From Isochrysis galbana (lineage: Eukaryota > Haptophyta > Isochrysidales > Isochrysidaceae), in assembly GCA_018136815.1 (NCBI GenBank), contig CM030937.1, positions 752,553 to 816,552 on the forward strand: a stretch of DNA of 64,000 nt, read 5' to 3'. The number at the start of each line of letters is the position of its first letter. The first letter of the stretch is position 1. This document shows, in pieces, positions 61,669 to 64,000 of this stretch. A program made the position numbers and the translations under genes. A model generated the notes under the pieces. The model ran no database searches. It was not told the DNA's origin and saw only the letters and a list, made by a program, of their open reading frames with translations.

Positions 61669-62152
61669 CCCTTCTTCCTTCTTCCCATCCGGGCCTCCTC
61701 AAGCCGCGCCTCCCGCCGTATATCCTTCCTCGTCTCAGTCGTCAATTGGATGTGTACCTTACGAAGATCGGGTGCCCGTGTTTTGTTTGGGACTCGTGGG
61801 AGTCATCACGGGACAGGATTGACAAAGCAACTTTCAGCCGCTCGTTGTTGTTTTTGGTTGTTGGTGAGGATCTGTTAGTTGGAGTCTCTCGCTAAAGCTA
61901 TTCCCTCAGCAGCCTTAGCAAGCGCGGTGCTCGTTACCTTGTGCCGTGTTTCGTGTTGCCAGAGGGAACAACCCCGTGGCAACGGCGGCTTTGGCGCCGA
62001 CGCTGTCCTCGCGGCAATAGGCCAACGCCTGTCGAGGGCGCGGGCATCGCGCGCCTGCACAGTGCAGTGCCATTTGGGCATATCTAGGCGCGAGGGAGGC
62101 TTGGGCTTGGCCGTGGGAGCATTGGGGAACGTCGTGGGCCGCTTCACGAAGC
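61669..62152. other. No gene recognised
   Basis: A plus frame 61879-62150 (SLAKAIPSAALASAVLV ... CQREQPRGNGGFGAD) is open but matches nothing I know. Confidence 0.35.
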
Positions 62153-64000
62153 GGGCCGTTCTACGACGCTCATGCCTCTAAACCTAAACATGTACTAGTA
62201 TGTGATATGCTTTGATGAGGGGCCTCCACGCCCTTCCTGGCCCCTGTGCTCCGCGGCGGCGTGTTGTGAATAAGATGAAGGGACCGGGCGGGGAGGCACA
62301 GAGCAACCACAGCCACACAGCCACTCCACTCCCACAACGAGAAGGCTCTTGCAGAGGAGGGCACGAGGAGAGAAGGGAATCTCGCCAGATGACATGGTAC
62401 ACCACGGCAAGAGCCGAGCACCGGTCGATCGTTATCGGCCGCGTCGGAGTGCTGTGGTTGGGTCGCTCTCTCCTCGCCGCGTCGCCGTTCCCCATCGGTT
62501 AAAGGGGGCGAGGCGCACGAAAGAGGAGAAGAAAGAGACCAGCCAAGATTCAAACGGTGTCAGCAAGAGAGGAGAGATCGCGGACCCAAGCGAAGAGAGG
62601 AGAGGACAGAGAGAGAGAAGTCATTTCGCGCCAGCTGAACCCACACTGCATCGACCGCCGACAGCGAGAAGGAGTCACCCATGGGCAACAACTGCTTCAA
62701 ATGTATAACCTCTGGCAATACCACGATCTTCGCGCTCGCCACGCCTACACGATTTTTCCGGGACAACATCACTACCGACTCGCCGCAGACCGATCTAGGA
62801 GCGCGTTACCGCCCAGCCCCAAAGTGGGGCCATTCTGACACATCCGCGAAACGGTTCAACTTCTCCGAGAACGACACTTCTCCAGGAGAGGAGACGACGG
62901 GCGTATCCGTCACGCAAGGCACCGCTTCAAATGAGGAATGCCCACGTCCTAAAGCAATGCGTGCAGAAGAGGCGTGCAGACAGGAGAAGGTGCGCTTGGA
63001 GCGAGCACAACGTCGCCGTCTGGAAGAAGTGCAGGCACAAGAGGCGCGCAGACAGAAGGAAGAGCGCTTGCGGAGAGCTCAAGAGCAACGTGAGCACGAA
63101 GCAGAGCAGCGCCGTTTGGCAGAAGAACGCCGACGCCTCGAAGCAGCGCAGGCACAAGAGGCGCGCAGGCAGCAGGAAGAACGCTTGCGGCGAGCGCAAG
63201 AGCAACGCCAGCGTGAAGTAATGGAGCGCCGTTTGGCTGAAGAACGCCGACGCTTCGAAGCAACGCAGGCACAAAGAGCGCGCTGGCTGACAGAGCAGCC
63301 CAGCTCCAGCGGAGATGCTATAGCTTTCATGATTGTAGGCGTGTGCAAGACTACAGGCGATCCATGCAAAATATGCAACATAGGCGTGCGCTGCCGATGG
63401 GCAGGAACTCCCGGACACCCGCCGTGATTATTGCACTTCGGCCGCTGCCATTTGAGAAACATCCGCGGGGGCAAGCGTTCGCAAGCGTCAGGCCAAGGGA
63501 CGAAAGCCGAGGGTGTGCGAGTTCACCGTGACCTGTCCTACGCGCTTTTGAGGACGAGGAGCTCCGCCGCCACGAAGCCGCTGTGCAATCCCGTGGTGTC
63601 GGTTATGCGTGTGCTTGCGTTTCAGCAAGTGTTTAGAGTGGGGGGACTGCCCTCAAGGCATCGAATCAATGGGATCGTTGCCGTTCTATAGCGGACATCC
63701 TCTGGAGACGGCCGATGTGTGTGGCAACTGTCATACTGTGATTGCTGATTTGTGACATTGGATCCTGTTTGATGTGTTCCGCCACGTGCGCAGCTCCGCC
63801 GTGCGATGTGGCATTCCGCGCCATCATCCTTGTAGCAGCCGCAGCGCGAAAGTAATGTGTGGCTTTTGCTTGCGTACCACAGAATAACACATGAGGTGAA
63901 GAGTAGAGAGTACTTTAATAGCTGCAAAGGTCGCGTTCCGTCGAAAGAGGACCACGCAAATCAATTTTACTTTTACCCCATCTGTATTTTAAATCAGCAT
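62153..64000 (+). repeat. MGNNC-family repeat unit, copy 4 (runs off the window)
   Basis: Complete leader from TCTACGACGCTCATGC, ORF and trailer. From 62402 it is near-identical to copy 2 (53345 onward), and the match continues to the last base of the window. Confidence 0.9.
62681..63427 (+). CDS. MGNNC-family coiled-coil protein, copy 4 (248 aa)
   Basis: Intact frame from MGNNCFKCITSG to GVCKTTGDPCKIC then NIGVRCRWAGTPGHPP. The coil is short, as in copy 2, and lacks about six residues relative to it (deletion in ERARE...AEE). Pairwise differences from copy 2 are few, and both frames remain open, which fits either recent duplication or selection on the protein. Confidence 0.7.
   Translation: MGNNCFKCITSGNTTIFALATPTRFFRDNITTDSPQTDLGARYRPAPKWGHSDTSAKRFNFSENDTSPGEETTGVSVTQGTASNEECPRPKAMRAEEACRQEKVRLERAQRRRLEEVQAQEARRQKEERLRRAQEQREHEAEQRRLAEERRRLEAAQAQEARRQQEERLRRAQEQRQREVMERRLAEERRRFEATQAQRARWLTEQPSSSGDAIAFMIVGVCKTTGDPCKICNIGVRCRWAGTPGHPP

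Noticed and set aside
61879-62181. 100-codon plus ORF upstream of MGNNC copy 4
   Set aside because: No recognisable motif and it runs into repeat DNA; left as unassigned.

Overview
The window is nuclear DNA of a unicellular eukaryote. The genes have spliceosomal introns with GT-AG ends, there is a cytosolic HSP70 ending in EEVD, and a 60S acidic ribosomal protein P2. GC-rich sequence, long GA/CT microsatellites and dense nested transposons suggest a protist or alga. Two genes point to a centriole-bearing, ciliated or flagellated cell: a STIL-type centriole duplication factor and an MKKS/BBS6-type chaperonin-like protein. I cannot assign the lineage further; a haptophyte or stramenopile alga is only a guess.

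Host genes, left to right: a leucine-rich-repeat C-terminus (746-1111, -); a PCIF1/CAPAM-type cap m6Am methyltransferase with a cysteinyl-tRNA-synthetase-like tail (2520-4505, -); a STIL homologue (9739-12279, +); HSP70 (13139-15058, +); an alpha/beta-hydrolase with a Cys-rich N-terminus (about 20990-22222, -); a partial cytochrome b561-type gene split by a 496-bp transposon (24083-24940, +); a three-exon PTEN phosphatase with a large insertion in the catalytic domain (26510-28753, -); a three-exon RPLP2 (29947-30561, +); and MKKS/BBS6 (35715-37682, +). From 38 kb to the right end the window is almost wholly repetitive.

Mobile DNA: a 5'-truncated LINE at 5.3-8.4 kb and several fragments of related LINEs, which share a T-rich 3' tail motif. 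Three short elements have 8-bp target duplications (hAT-like): 17740-18653, 22907-23405 (inside a hAT transposase fragment) and 24244-24739 (inside the b561 coding sequence). LTR fossils include gypsy-type pieces, a short TRIM-like element (32321-34104) nested in a gypsy-type gag, and a young copia element (45026-53339) with LTRs that read as identical. The copia element itself carries a 2.6-kb insertion with inverted ends and three unfamiliar ORFs.

The most unusual content is a dispersed family present four times (minus strand 39-42.8 kb; plus strand 53.3-55, 57.8-60.3 and 62.2-64 kb). Each copy encodes a protein starting MGNNCFK (a plausible N-myristoylation and palmitoylation signal), a long charged coiled coil built of tandem repeats, and a conserved C-terminal C-x6-C-x2-C-x5-C-x7-H motif. 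Copies 2 and 4 are near-identical. The copia element sits in the leader of copy 2, with a CCACG target duplication that can be read against the other copies. I do not recognise this family.
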